DNA of 64,000 bases from Chitinophagaceae bacterium (GTDB lineage Bacteria; Bacteroidota; Bacteroidia; Chitinophagales; Chitinophagaceae), in NCBI GenBank assembly GCA_947454155.1, contig CANGIT010000005.1, positions 62,001 to 126,000 of the forward strand, written 5' to 3'. This document shows, piece by piece, positions 1 through 9,034 of the stretch. The position numbers and the translations under genes were made by a program. The notes below the pieces were generated by a model that saw only the letters and a program-made list of their open reading frames with translations, was not told where the DNA came from and made no database searches. The first letter of the stretch is position 1, and each line of letters opens with the position of its first letter.

Positions 1-186
1 AAACCTCTGAAACGTTTCAAACCCTTAAACTTCTTTAATATCCCTCCTCTCCATCAAAACCTACACCCTATTCTTCTCAGCTGCCCAACCGATATATTGG
101 AATATTTTTAGGGATTGGCCCTCGTTTTACATGCATTATTTTACATTCATTATTTTACATTTATTATTTTCTTTAACTTCCCCCTC

Positions 187-594
187 ATGACCCTCTCCAT
201 CGAAACCCCCGCCCTGCTCTTCTCAGCTACTACGCTGATTTTGCTGGCCTATACCAACCGTTTTCTTACCATCGCGCAACTGATCCGCGAACTGAAAAAA
301 ACGTACAAGAAAGAGGAGAACAAAAACATCCTGCTGGAGATAAAAAATTTAAACCTCAGGTTATCATTGATTCGTTATATGCAATTGATGGGTGTGCTTT
401 GTCTTTTTTTGTCGGTCATGGCCATGTTGGTGTTGTTTCTCGAACATCATCATTGGGGCATCATGCTGTTTGGCGGCAGCATACTTTGTCTGTTACTTTC
501 TCTGGCTATATCTTTCTGGGAAATCAGTATTTCAGTAAATGCACTGAAAGTTCATCTTAAAGATCTTGAATGCGATTACGACGAAGTGGATTAA
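187..594 (+). CDS. DUF2721 family small membrane protein
   Basis: Product of 136 residues if translation begins at the ATG at 187. The reading frame is open further upstream from a TTG at 115, but that extension is low-complexity Phe/Ile/His sequence and the family normally begins near the motif that follows (LSIETPALLFSATTL). Residues about 5-25 form one hydrophobic helix. A charged helical stretch rich in Lys/Glu follows (RELKKTYKKEENK), then two membrane helices around residues 65-115. This helix-charged-hairpin layout is typical of DUF2721, a family of unknown function found in many bacteria. There is no clear operon link: the next gene begins 48 bases downstream. The role is unknown, and the family assignment rests on pattern recognition. 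Confidence 0.7.
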   Translation: MTLSIETPALLFSATTLILLAYTNRFLTIAQLIRELKKTYKKEENKNILLEIKNLNLRLSLIRYMQLMGVLCLFLSVMAMLVLFLEHHHWGIMLFGGSILCLLLSLAISFWEISISVNALKVHLKDLECDYDEVD

Positions 595-642
595 CTTGCT
601 CTAATCATCGCATCTGTTTTATTTCATCAATCAATTTTCATT

Positions 643-1200
643 TTGAGACTTACCCGCACTGCAAAAATATTGTTGCTTGGCGCCAACATCTGGTATTTTG
701 GAGAAGGCATGTTGGGCCCTTTGTTCAGTGTCTACGCCGAAAAAGTGGGTGGTGATATTCTCGACATCACCTGGGCCTGGGCCACCTATCTGGTCATTAC
801 GGGTCTGTTGTATATTGTTGTTGGCCGCTTGATGAACAACAAGGAATATAAAGTGAGTGTGATGGTGGCCGGATATATTCTCAACGCGCTGCTGACCTTT
901 TGCTACATCTTTGTGCATTCGCCTATGCAGCTCTTCATGGTTCAGGCAGGACTTGGCGTTGCTGAGGCTATTGGCACTCCGGCATGGGATGCTATGTATG
1001 CCAAAAACCAACATGAGGAAATGGACACCTATGCTTGGGGACTTTCAACAGGGCAATCGCAAATTGTAACCGGAGTCGCATTTGCCCTAGGCGGAATGAT
1101 CATTCATTTCGTTTCCTTCCAAGCTTTATTTATTACGATGGGCATCATCCAGTTGGGTGCAGCGGCGGTAACTTCGCAATTATTGTTTAAAGAAAAATAA
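643..1200 (+). CDS. Half-size MFS-like membrane protein
   Basis: 185 residues with about five or six hydrophobic helices. The frame can start at a TTG at 643; no ATG lies near it, and the first residues (MRLTRTAKILLLGANIWY) already look like the natural N-terminus of the first helix. The spacing of helices and the Gly/Ala-rich segments (VAEAIGTPAWDAMYAK) resemble one six-helix bundle of a major facilitator superfamily transporter. It is half the usual length of 380-450 residues. Such single-bundle proteins exist in Bacteroidota and the frame is intact at both ends, so truncation is not obvious. The substrate cannot be inferred. Confidence 0.6.
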   Translation: MRLTRTAKILLLGANIWYFGEGMLGPLFSVYAEKVGGDILDITWAWATYLVITGLLYIVVGRLMNNKEYKVSVMVAGYILNALLTFCYIFVHSPMQLFMVQAGLGVAEAIGTPAWDAMYAKNQHEEMDTYAWGLSTGQSQIVTGVAFALGGMIIHFVSFQALFITMGIIQLGAAAVTSQLLFKEK

Positions 1201-1238
1201 GTTTATACACCAGTAAATATTTGTATCATTTTTATTTG

Positions 1239-1841
1239 ATGAATGATATGCCCGAACATCGTTATTTCCTTTTTCACAAGCCCATCAACATGGTGTCGCA
1301 GTTTGTCAGTTCGCATAATGTACCCTTGATTGGCGATATCGATTTCGAGTTCCCGGAAGGAACACATGCCATCGGCAGGTTGGATAAAAATTCTGAGGGC
1401 TTATTGCTGCTGACCACCAATAGCAAAGTGACAAGATTATTGTTTCATGGTGAACAACCACATAAAAGAAAATACCTTGTTCAGGTGATCAATACCATCA
1501 GCCAGGAAACCGTTGCAAAACTGGCGGCAGGCATCGCCATCAGCGCACCCGATGCTTCAAAATACATGACGCAACCTTGTGAAGTGGAAATTGTGGAGAA
1601 ACCGGATAATATCCAAACGCTATCCGATAAGCCCTTGCATAAAAACGTCACCAACTCCTGGATAACCATCACGTTGACAGAAGGAAAATTTCACCAGGTG
1701 AGAAAAATGGTCGCCGCCGTACAACACAAATGCTTACGGCTGATCAGAATTTCCATCGAGGAGGTGGAGCTGGGTCAATTGATGCCGGGTGAAATAAAAG
1801 AAGTGAGTCACGAGTACTTTTTCCAAAAGCTTAAACTGTAG
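1239..1841 (+). CDS. rluE: RsuA/RluE-type pseudouridine synthase
   Basis: Converts a specific uridine in ribosomal RNA to pseudouridine. The catalytic motif GRLDKNSEGLLLLT is present at residues 46-59, with the catalytic Asp at about residue 49, followed by a KRKYLVQV strand and the late motif GKFHQVRKMVAA. There is no N-terminal S4 domain, which matches RluE (23S rRNA) rather than RsuA or RluB. The 200-residue length also fits RluE. The frame extends upstream to a TTG at 1221, but the ATG at 1239 (or 1248) puts the start just before the conserved HRYFLFHKP strand. The rRNA target is inferred from family resemblance only. Confidence 0.8.
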   Translation: MNDMPEHRYFLFHKPINMVSQFVSSHNVPLIGDIDFEFPEGTHAIGRLDKNSEGLLLLTTNSKVTRLLFHGEQPHKRKYLVQVINTISQETVAKLAAGIAISAPDASKYMTQPCEVEIVEKPDNIQTLSDKPLHKNVTNSWITITLTEGKFHQVRKMVAAVQHKCLRLIRISIEEVELGQLMPGEIKEVSHEYFFQKLKL

Positions 1842-1868
1842 CCAAAGCAACTATTCCCTGAATTTGTT

Positions 1869-2282
1869 TTACAGATGCTTGTCCACAAATTCGGCGCAAT
1901 AGGTTTTAATGCTGTCTCTCACCGCAACAAACGCTGCATTGATTTCTTCTTCAGTTCCAGTTGCCTTGGCAGGATCCGGAAAATTGTAATGAAATCTCTC
2001 TGCCCCTCCCGGAAAATATGGACATCTCTCTTGCGCATGATCACATACAGTGATCACATAGTCGAAGGCAACTTCCTTATACTCCAGCACGTTGTTCGAA
2101 GTATGCTGCGTTATGTCTATGCCGTCCGATTTCATCGTGGCTATCGCTTTTGGATTCACGCCATGAGTTTCAACCCCAGCGCTATACACTTTCGCCTTGT
2201 CGCCCGCAAAGTGCTGTAAATAGCCATGAGCGATCTGACTCCTGCAACTGTTACCTGTACATAATACCAGAATATTTTTCAT
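1869..2282 (-). CDS. arsC: Arsenate reductase, thioredoxin-coupled LMW-PTP type
   Basis: Reduces arsenate to arsenite for export. The N-terminal P-loop CTGNSCR (Cys8 to Arg14) is the CX5R loop of the low-molecular-weight phosphatase fold. Cys80 and Cys87 (CDHAQERC) have the seven-residue spacing of the Cys82/Cys89 relay of plasmid pI258 ArsC, which is recycled by thioredoxin. The length of 137 residues is normal. The ATG at 2282 gives the usual MKNILVLC start; upstream TTG and ATG codons at 2291 and 2288 are possible. It directly follows the arsenite exporter gene on the same strand, with the stop and start region adjacent, so the two are almost certainly cotranscribed. Confidence 0.92.
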   Translation of the reverse strand: MKNILVLCTGNSCRSQIAHGYLQHFAGDKAKVYSAGVETHGVNPKAIATMKSDGIDITQHTSNNVLEYKEVAFDYVITVCDHAQERCPYFPGGAERFHYNFPDPAKATGTEEEINAAFVAVRDSIKTYCAEFVDKHL

Positions 2283-2291
2283 AAGCATCAA

Positions 2292-3371
2292 TTATTTGTT
2301 TTTGCTTTGATTTTCATCATACCTTTTCCTCAATCCAAAAGCCGCTTTCACCAGCAAGATCAATGCGGGAACTTCCACCAAAGGTCCGATGACACCGGCA
2401 AATGCTTGTCCGCTGTGAATTCCAAAAACACCGATGGCCACTGCAATGGCCAGTTCAAAATTATTACCCGCCGCAGTAAATGAAATAGCCGTATTGGTGG
2501 TATAATCGGCGCCCATTTTTTTCCCTATCCAAAAACTCACAAAAAACATGACAGCAAAATAAATAACCAAGGGCAAGGCGATGCGTAATACATCGAGAGG
2601 AATTTTCAGCACCAGCTGTCCTTTCAAGCTGAACATGACCACAATGGTAAACAACAAAGCAAGGAGGGTGATAGGCGAAACCGCTGGAATAAAACGCTTT
2701 TGCAGCCAATCCAATCCTTTGGTCCGAATGATCAACATACGCGTCAGCCAGCCGGCACCAAATGGCAAACCCAAATACAAAGCGACAGTTGCGGCGATTT
2801 CACGAATCGACAAATTGATCTGCATCCCTTTCAATCCAAACAAAGGAGGAAGCATGGTAACAAACACATAAGCGTAAACGCTGAAAAATAATACCTGAAA
2901 AATGCTGTTGAGCGCTACCAGTCCGGCCGCATATTCCCTGTTGCCTTCGGCCAACTCATTCCAAACCACCACCATGGCGATGCATCTTGCCAGTCCTATC
3001 AAAATCAAACCAGTCATGTATTCGGGCTGGTCTTTTAAAAATAGGATGGCCAGCAAAAACATCAGCACCGGTCCAATCACCCAATTCATCAGCAATGAAA
3101 CGCCCAGCACCTTTGTGTTGCTGAACACCTTGGGAAGCTCGCTGTACCTCACTTTCACAAAAGGCGGATACATCATCAAGATCAAACCAATGGCCAGCGG
3201 AATATTGGTAGTGCCCTTTGAAAAGGAATCTACATAAACGGCTGCTGACGGAAAAAAATAACCAATGGCAATGCCTGTCACCATCGCCAATACAATCCAC
3301 AACGTGAGGAAACGGTCGAGGAAACTTAATTTTTTTCGTTCGTGTGTCGGAGCGCAATGAGGAGAACTCAT
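2292..3371 (-). CDS. arsB: ACR3-family arsenite efflux permease
   Basis: Inner-membrane arsenite exporter of 359 residues with about ten hydrophobic helices. The motif GLARCIAMV, with the conserved cysteine required for transport in ACR3 proteins, is present near residues 127-135, and the helix carrying [16 protein letters not shown] is also typical of ACR3 and the BASS fold. It lies between arsR (upstream, 32 bases away) and arsC (immediately downstream). The three make a compact arsenic resistance operon on the minus strand. The name arsB is often used for this gene, although the protein is ACR3-type rather than the E. coli ArsB type (acr3 is the alternative symbol). Confidence 0.93.
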   Translation of the reverse strand: MSSPHCAPTHERKKLSFLDRFLTLWIVLAMVTGIAIGYFFPSAAVYVDSFSKGTTNIPLAIGLILMMYPPFVKVRYSELPKVFSNTKVLGVSLLMNWVIGPVLMFLLAILFLKDQPEYMTGLILIGLARCIAMVVVWNELAEGNREYAAGLVALNSIFQVLFFSVYAYVFVTMLPPLFGLKGMQINLSIREIAATVALYLGLPFGAGWLTRMLIIRTKGLDWLQKRFIPAVSPITLLALLFTIVVMFSLKGQLVLKIPLDVLRIALPLVIYFAVMFFVSFWIGKKMGADYTTNTAISFTAAGNNFELAIAVAIGVFGIHSGQAFAGVIGPLVEVPALILLVKAAFGLRKRYDENQSKNK

Positions 3372-3403
3372 GTGGTGGTTTTAATTAATGATGAGATGAT
3401 CTT

Positions 3404-3742
3404 TCAACAGCAGGTAGATTTCACCGCTGGAATTTTATCAAACAACGCAGCAATCAATTGCTGAGATGATTTCCAGTTTTTTTCATCAATACAATAACAA
3501 GTGGAAGTGCCGGCTATCGTTCCTTTTATCAAACCCGCAGCTTTCAATTCCTTCAAATGTTGAGAGACGGTAGACTGTACAATAGGTAACTCGCTGACGA
3601 TATCGCCACAGTAACAGGTTTTCTTTTTTAGTAAAAACTGTACAATGGCAATTCTTGCAGGATGCGAAAGGGCTTTGGCAATTTTTGCGAGCTCCAATTG
3701 CCTGGCTGTATAATTGCTTGTTTTACTGATTCCCATATTCAT
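3404..3742 (-). CDS. arsR: ArsR/SmtB-family repressor of the ars operon
   Basis: Winged-helix metalloregulator of 112 residues. The DNA-recognition segment QSTVSQHLKELKAAGLI lies at residues about 56-72. Candidate As(III)-binding cysteines are Cys43 and Cys45 (KTCYCGDIV) at the position of the ELCVCDL motif of classical ArsR, plus Cys82/Cys84 and a C-terminal Cys-Cys pair (residues 111-112). It is the first gene of the operon arsR-acr3-arsC. A palindrome overlaps its start codon, suggesting autorepression. If the second Met (ATG at 3736) is the real start, the palindrome would lie wholly in the leader. Confidence 0.92.
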   Translation of the reverse strand: MNMGISKTSNYTARQLELAKIAKALSHPARIAIVQFLLKKKTCYCGDIVSELPIVQSTVSQHLKELKAAGLIKGTIAGTSTCYCIDEKNWKSSQQLIAALFDKIPAVKSTCC

Positions 3743-3756
3743 CGCAATATTACGAT
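3741..3756 (-). promoter_or_regulatory. Palindromic operator at arsR start
   Basis: The 16-base sequence ATCGCAATATTACGAT reads the same on both strands except for one mismatched pair (C/A at the fourth position from each end). It overlaps the arsR start codon and precedes an AT-rich promoter region. The position and symmetry are what is expected for an ArsR-dimer operator. Binding is inferred. Confidence 0.6.
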
Positions 3757-3893
3757 AAATATTTTTTCACAATAATTTTTTTTGCTGATGGTTTGAAACA
3801 ATGACTCATGATTATTTTAAATCCAAGCAATTGACATCATGAACAATTGAAGGCTCCGTTTGTTATCTCCAATATCACGCAAAACTTACGCAG

Positions 3894-4166
3894 ATGGAAG
3901 ACAAAGACATCGACCGCATCATAGAAATGGCCTGGGAAGACCGCACACCTTTTGAAGCTATAGAAATACAATTCGGACTCAATGAAGCAGCAGTCATCCA
4001 ATTGATGAGAAGAAGCCTCAAGAAAAGCAGTTTTCTGCGCTGGAGAAAAAGAGTGAACAGCGGGGTCAGCCAGAAACATCTGCAAAAAAGGAATCCATTC
4101 ATCAGCCGATTCAAGTGCTCCCGCCAGAGAACCATTTCACATAACAAAATCAGCAAAAGAGCATGA
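3894..4166 (+). CDS. TIGR03643 (DUF2805) family protein
   Basis: 90 residues, basic, with the family hallmark near the N-terminus: DIDRIIEMAWEDRTPFEAI followed by a helix-turn-helix-like FGLNEAAVIQLMRR and the segment SSFLRWRKRV. The C-terminal part is rich in Lys/Arg. Members of this family are repeatedly found next to cryptochrome/photolyase genes. Here its stop overlaps the start of the next gene by four bases (ATGA at 4163), so the two are translationally coupled. The HTH-like look suggests nucleic-acid binding, but the function is not known. Confidence 0.85.
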   Translation: MEDKDIDRIIEMAWEDRTPFEAIEIQFGLNEAAVIQLMRRSLKKSSFLRWRKRVNSGVSQKHLQKRNPFISRFKCSRQRTISHNKISKRA

Positions 4167-5269
4167 GTAGAAATTTCTCAACCGAGTACCACCAAATACT
4201 CGATGCGATAGACCAGATAGATCCGGTTAAATATGGCTACACACGCAACCATATCGATGGTGCTGTAACTTACCTGTCTCCTTACATTGCAAGAGGCGTG
4301 ATCAATACGCGGATGGTATTGGAGAAAATGATTGAAAAGGGATATCGTTTGGGTCAGATGGAAACTTTTGTAAAAGAACTTTGCTGGCGCGACTATTTCC
4401 AAAGGGTGGCTCAGGCTAAAAATATAAATACAGACATCCGTCAAGAACAGTCAATGGTTACAAACCGTGCTATTCCTGTTGCAGTTGTCAATGCCAATAC
4501 CGGCATCAACGCAATCGACAAGGCGATCCGAGACCTCTATGCATCCGGGTATATGCACAACCATTGTCGCATGTACACGGCATTTCTTACCTGTAATCTG
4601 GCGCAATCGCATTGGCTGCAACCCGCCAGATGGATGTATCATCATCTGCTCGATGGCGACTGGGCAAGCAATGCCTGCAGCTGGCAATGGGTGGCGGGAA
4701 CCAAAAACGGAAAAAAATATTATGCCAATCAGGAGAACATCAACAAATACACAGGTTCAAATCAAACCGGCACTTATCTCAATAAGTCCTACGAAGAATT
4801 GTATCCTGCTGAAATACCTGCAGCACTAACGGAATACGCTACGCTGAATTTGAGCACTAATTTGCCAACCACCAATTTTGAGGATTGGCATGCCGATTGG
4901 CCCACATTCATTTATAATTATTATAATCTTGATCCGCTTTGGCATAAAAACGAAAATGGCAACCGTGTGCTTTTGCTGGATCCCAATGTCTTCAGCGATT
5001 ATCCTGTAAGTGACAAATGCATCAGCTTCATTTTAGAATTGAGTAAAAACATTCCAGGTATCCAGATTTTCACGGGCAGCTTCGAAGAGCTGAAACAGCA
5101 ACATCCTGCTGGTGACTACTATTTTAAAGAGCATCCGCTCAATAGCGGTTATCAAGGCAAAGAAGAACCGCGAGACTGGATAGCGCCAGATGTGAATGGT
5201 TATTATCCCTCGTTTTTTGCTTATTGGAAAAAAGCCGAAAAGTCGATCTTGAAATGGATGGAAAATTAA
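4163..5269 (+). CDS. Photolyase/cryptochrome FAD-domain protein lacking the N-terminal antenna domain
   Basis: 368 residues. Residues about 30-190 match the FAD-binding half of photolyases: LSPYIARGVI, KELCWRDYF, the segment AIRDLYASGYMHNHCRMY and LLDGDWASNACSWQWVAG. The usual N-terminal alpha/beta antenna domain of about 130-200 residues is absent, since the protein starts directly at the FAD domain. Instead a C-terminal region after about residue 265 (RVLLLDPNVF, then PGIQIFTGSF) has alternating strands and helices. The gene is coupled by ATGA to the upstream TIGR03643 gene and lies 68 bases before a second photolyase gene. It probably binds FAD and may repair DNA or sense light. Whether it repairs DNA cannot be told from sequence. 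Confidence 0.82.
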   Translation: MSRNFSTEYHQILDAIDQIDPVKYGYTRNHIDGAVTYLSPYIARGVINTRMVLEKMIEKGYRLGQMETFVKELCWRDYFQRVAQAKNINTDIRQEQSMVTNRAIPVAVVNANTGINAIDKAIRDLYASGYMHNHCRMYTAFLTCNLAQSHWLQPARWMYHHLLDGDWASNACSWQWVAGTKNGKKYYANQENINKYTGSNQTGTYLNKSYEELYPAEIPAALTEYATLNLSTNLPTTNFEDWHADWPTFIYNYYNLDPLWHKNENGNRVLLLDPNVFSDYPVSDKCISFILELSKNIPGIQIFTGSFEELKQQHPAGDYYFKEHPLNSGYQGKEEPRDWIAPDVNGYYPSFFAYWKKAEKSILKWMEN

Positions 5270-5337
5270 TCCTCAGCAAATCATCTTGATGGATTCGTCA
5301 TCAACGCAGCGAAACAGAAACAACTAAATAAAATAAA

Positions 5338-6858
5338 ATGAATTATGGAATTCTCTTTCCTCACCAGCTGTTTGAGCATCAGCCGCTGCTGAACGTTTCG
5401 GAAAAAATATTCCTGATTGAAGAGCATCTGTTTTTCAAACAATATCCGTTTCACAAACAAAAACTGGTGTTGCACCGCGCCTCCATGCAACAGTATACCG
5501 ATTATTTAAAAAGCAAATCGGTGCATGTGGAATACATAGCGGCTACAGACCCCAGAAGTGATATCCGGCAACTCATTACCTGGCTGCATAATAACGGCAA
5601 CTGCTGTATTCATTATCTGGACCCTACCGACGATTGGCTGGAAAAAAGAATTGTGCAGTCTTGTAAAAATTACAGCATCTCCATATACAGATATGACTCA
5701 CCGCTATTTTTAAACAGTAGTGAACAAAACCAATCTTTTTTCTCCGGTAAAAAGCGGATGTTTCAAACAGAATATTACATCCATCAGCGGAAAAGCAGGA
5801 ATATTCTTGTAGACCACGACAACAAACCGCTGGGAGAAAAATGGAGCTTCGATGCCGACAACAGAAAAAGATACCCTGCAGGAAAAACGCCGCCCGCTTT
5901 ACCTCCTGCCGAAATCAATAAATACTACCGGGAAGCCATAGACTATGTAGAGCGGCATTTCCCCGATCATTATGGAAAGAGCCAAGGACCTTGGGTTTAT
6001 CCTATCAACTTTTCGGACAGCAGAAAATGGCTGCAGCAATTTCTTGACTCCCGATTGGCAGGATTCGGAAATTATGAAGATGCGATTGTGGCCAAAGAGT
6101 CCTTACTGCACCACAGTTTGCTTACGCCCATGCTGAACACAGGATTGATAACAGCCCAAGAAATCATTGACACCAGTCTTGCCTATGCCAAGAATCACAA
6201 CATGCCATTGAACACGATAGAAGGATTCGTGAGGCAGGTATTGGGATGGCGCGAATTCATCCGTGCCGTGTATGAATTGAAAGGAAAAGAAGAACGAGCC
6301 TGTAACTACTGGAAATTCAAAAGAAAAATACCTGAAGCTTTTTGGAATGGCACAACGGGCATACAACCCGTTGATCTGACCATTCAAAAAATCTGGCAAA
6401 CCGGCTATTGCCATCACATCGAACGCCTGATGGTTTTAGGAAACTTCATGCTGCTTTGCGAATTTGATCCCGATGAGGTGTACCGTTGGTTCATGACTTT
6501 TTTTGTAGACGCCTACGATTGGGTGATGGTACCCAACGTTTATTGCATGAGTCAGTTTGCCGATGGCGGCCTGATGGCTACAAAGCCTTATATCAGTGGC
6601 AGCAACTACCTGATGAAAATGGGCGATTATGAAAAAGGAGAATGGCAGTTGATTTGGGATGCGCTGTTCTGGCGCTTTATGCATGTACATCGTTCATTTT
6701 TTCTTCAAAACCCAAGACTCGGAATGCTTGTGCGTACTTTCGACAAGATGAAGGAAGAAAAAAGAAATCAATTGCTGGAAACAGCAGAAAATTATTTATT
6801 ACAGCTGGATAATATGATACCCCATTCAGATTTTAATAGCAGAAGAAACGCTGTTTAA
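5338..6858 (+). CDS. FeS-BCP-type (6-4) photolyase homologue without Fe-S cysteines
   Basis: 506 residues, COG3046 family (bacterial (6-4) photolyase/CryPro lineage, as in Agrobacterium PhrB). Seen: the N-terminal Rossmann start MNYGILFPHQLF, RQVLGWREFIR at 299-309, YCHHIERLMVLGNF at 357-370 with two His at 359-360, and MSQFADGGLMATKPYISG at 404-421. In PhrB four cysteines bind a 4Fe-4S cluster. Here the first position (GIQPVDLT, residues 341-348) has no Cys, and the segment that normally carries the other three (residues 430-445, DYEKGEWQLIWDALFW) has none. The fold looks otherwise complete. It probably binds FAD and repairs (6-4) lesions or signals light, without the cluster. Its stop overlaps by three bases the stop of the convergent gene. 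Confidence 0.85.
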   Translation: MNYGILFPHQLFEHQPLLNVSEKIFLIEEHLFFKQYPFHKQKLVLHRASMQQYTDYLKSKSVHVEYIAATDPRSDIRQLITWLHNNGNCCIHYLDPTDDWLEKRIVQSCKNYSISIYRYDSPLFLNSSEQNQSFFSGKKRMFQTEYYIHQRKSRNILVDHDNKPLGEKWSFDADNRKRYPAGKTPPALPPAEINKYYREAIDYVERHFPDHYGKSQGPWVYPINFSDSRKWLQQFLDSRLAGFGNYEDAIVAKESLLHHSLLTPMLNTGLITAQEIIDTSLAYAKNHNMPLNTIEGFVRQVLGWREFIRAVYELKGKEERACNYWKFKRKIPEAFWNGTTGIQPVDLTIQKIWQTGYCHHIERLMVLGNFMLLCEFDPDEVYRWFMTFFVDAYDWVMVPNVYCMSQFADGGLMATKPYISGSNYLMKMGDYEKGEWQLIWDALFWRFMHVHRSFFLQNPRLGMLVRTFDKMKEEKRNQLLETAENYLLQLDNMIPHSDFNSRRNAV

Positions 6859-7409
6859 AGTTTATTGACTAATGAATAGATGGCCGAATCCAGAAACTTT
6901 CCATTGAAATAATAATTCTCTTTGAAATAGGCCTCTCTCACAAACCCTGCTTTCTCTAGCAATTTTTGAGAGGCGGTGTTTTCGGGATTGATGTTGGCTT
7001 CAATGCTGTGTAAGTTCATGTTGTTGAAACCGTATTCTATAACTTTTTGAATGGCTTCATACATGATGCCTTTCAGGTGATAATCCTGACTAAGCATGTA
7101 ACCCACTTCCGCACGGTAATGCGCTGCTATGATCCTGAACAAACCGATGTTGCCGATATTCACCTCTGGATTTTTTTTTAGAAAAATGCCCCAGGAAATG
7201 CCATCTCCTTTCTCTTTGTTAAGCACCATTGTTTGTATCAGTTCTTTTATATCATCTACTGTAGCAGGCTTAGGCCGGTCGATATATTTCATGATTTCCG
7301 GATTCGATCGCATGGCGAAAAGTGCCGGCGCATCAGCTGCTGTCATTTCTCTCAATATCAGCCTATCGGTATAAAGCGTCGGAAAAACGGAAAAATCAAG
7401 TTGGAGCAT
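6855..7409 (-). CDS. GNAT acetyltransferase, RimJ/RimL type
   Basis: 185 residues from the ATG at 7409. The frame runs up to 7469, but the start at MLQLDFSVFPTLYTDRL fits the family. The first strand is LYTDRLILREM. The acetyl-CoA pyrophosphate region is around EVGYMLSQDYHLKGIMYEA, and the typical late motif is NPENTASQKLLEKAGFVRE. These proteins acetylate N-terminal or side-chain amines of proteins or small molecules. The substrate is unknown. The gene is convergent with the photolyase, their ends overlapping, and does not share an obvious operon. Confidence 0.85.
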   Translation of the reverse strand: MLQLDFSVFPTLYTDRLILREMTAADAPALFAMRSNPEIMKYIDRPKPATVDDIKELIQTMVLNKEKGDGISWGIFLKKNPEVNIGNIGLFRIIAAHYRAEVGYMLSQDYHLKGIMYEAIQKVIEYGFNNMNLHSIEANINPENTASQKLLEKAGFVREAYFKENYYFNGKFLDSAIYSLVNKL

Positions 7410-7504
7410 GTTAATATGTTTATTGTTTGGATAGACGATTTCGTAACCAGCATTTATGAGTATGGTCACATTTTAACGCTTTGCTGAGCATCACATTTCT
7501 TTTC

Positions 7505-9034
7505 TTATTTGAAAATATTCATGTTCTCGTCATAGACAGAACTTTGCAGGCCTAAAAAATTCAATACGCTGTGAAACACATGGTTTTGATTCAACTCGGG
7601 GAGCGGTTTGATTTGCTTGTTGCTGTTGTCCGACAACCATACCAAAAAAGGAATCTCATATTGTTCCTTTGGAGCAATGCTTTTTGGCATTCCGTGCATG
7701 TACAGGTTTTTTTCGCCCAGCGATTCTCCATGGTCCGAAACAAACATCATGCAACTGTTGTATTCGGGTATTTGCTTCAGTTCCTCAATCAACTCATGCA
7801 AAATATAATCGGTATACACGATGGTGTTGTCGTAAGCATTGATCAGTTCTGTTTGACTACAATTCCCCAATTCAACGCTGTTGCAAACCGGCTGAAATTT
7901 TTCGAATCGGCTGGGATACTTTTTACTGTAACTCGGACCATGACTGGTGCTTGTATGCAGCACAACAAAAATTTTATTGTTTTTACTGGCGGCAATTTGT
8001 TCTTTGAGGCCTTTCAATAAAATCTCATCATAATCACACGAATCGCCACTGCAATTTTTTTGCAGCGCGGTTTTGTCGAAGTAGTTTTTGATATGAACAG
8101 GCGGCTCGCCCCAATTGGTTGTCCTCCAAATCACTTCCACATGATTACGATTGAGGTAATTGGGTAAAATTTCATTTAGATCGTCGGTGTGGATGTGTTC
8201 GAGAATGGACTTGACACCAGCTGTGGTATAGGTGGCAAAAGAAGTGGCTTTGAAGTGATACAGATTTTTTGTTTGGGATAATAATGGATTGGTATTTTTC
8301 TCATACCCATACAGAGAGAAGTTTTTACTTCTGGCCGATTCTCCAATCACCAGCACCACAATGGACTTTGTGCTGTCTTTGATGGTGGCGTTGGGTAAAA
8401 GGATTTCCTTTTCATTCTTTTGATGTTCATGAACGTAATGCAGTGTGGTATTTACAGAATACGACCAGGGCATGGCGAGACCGCCCAATGTTTTTGAATT
8501 TTTATCGATCCAAAGCCAGTTGCTGGCATTGGCGAAAACCATCACAACAATAAACAGCAACGTAAAGGAAATGGTGACGAAAAATGACTTCCGCGAAGCA
8601 TTGACCAATTTGGTCCTGATCACAAACACAGAAGGAAGCACCCCGAAAAACAAAATGTAGAGAATCAGTTTGATGGAAAAAAAACTGCTCGACTCCTCGT
8701 AATTGGTATTGATCACATTACCAATCATGCTTTCATCAATGATCACACTATAGGTGTTGATGAAATAAATAGAAACGGCATTCAGTACAAAGAAAAACGT
8801 GAGCAGTATTTTACCAAGCGTATGAGAAAGCGAGAACAAAAGATAGAAAACAAAAAAATTGACCACCAGCATCAGAATCAGTAGGCTCGACACAATAACC
8901 ATTCCATTGAAACTAACATAATCAAGATTCCGAAATACAAAACGGAAAAACGGCAGATGAAACAAAAGCAGATTCAGCAAACTCACTCCCCAGGCAAACC
9001 ATACCGTTTGCATATTATTTTTTAAAGTAAACAT
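7505..9034 (-). CDS. eptA: EptA-like phosphoethanolamine transferase (sulfatase superfamily)
   Basis: Transfers phosphoethanolamine, probably to lipid A phosphate, at the periplasmic face. The N-terminal 190 residues contain about five membrane helices. The soluble sulfatase-fold domain follows: VLVIGESARSKNFSLYGYE (metal-binding Glu), the nucleophile region FATYTTAGVKS with a threonine at the expected place, THTSTSHGPS-like histidines and DHGESLGEKNLYMHG. The ATG at 9034 is chosen; a second ATG at 9013 would begin right after the upstream stop. It overlaps the end of the upstream PAP2 phosphatase gene, so the two are one transcription unit. Polymyxin resistance is a likely consequence but is inferred. 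Confidence 0.85.
   Translation of the reverse strand: MFTLKNNMQTVWFAWGVSLLNLLLFHLPFFRFVFRNLDYVSFNGMVIVSSLLILMLVVNFFVFYLLFSLSHTLGKILLTFFFVLNAVSIYFINTYSVIIDESMIGNVINTNYEESSSFFSIKLILYILFFGVLPSVFVIRTKLVNASRKSFFVTISFTLLFIVVMVFANASNWLWIDKNSKTLGGLAMPWSYSVNTTLHYVHEHQKNEKEILLPNATIKDSTKSIVVLVIGESARSKNFSLYGYEKNTNPLLSQTKNLYHFKATSFATYTTAGVKSILEHIHTDDLNEILPNYLNRNHVEVIWRTTNWGEPPVHIKNYFDKTALQKNCSGDSCDYDEILLKGLKEQIAASKNNKIFVVLHTSTSHGPSYSKKYPSRFEKFQPVCNSVELGNCSQTELINAYDNTIVYTDYILHELIEELKQIPEYNSCMMFVSDHGESLGEKNLYMHGMPKSIAPKEQYEIPFLVWLSDNSNKQIKPLPELNQNHVFHSVLNFLGLQSSVYDENMNIFK

Noticed and set aside
643..1200. Truncated MFS pseudogene
   Set aside because: The frame is complete with plausible ends and such half-size proteins occur naturally.
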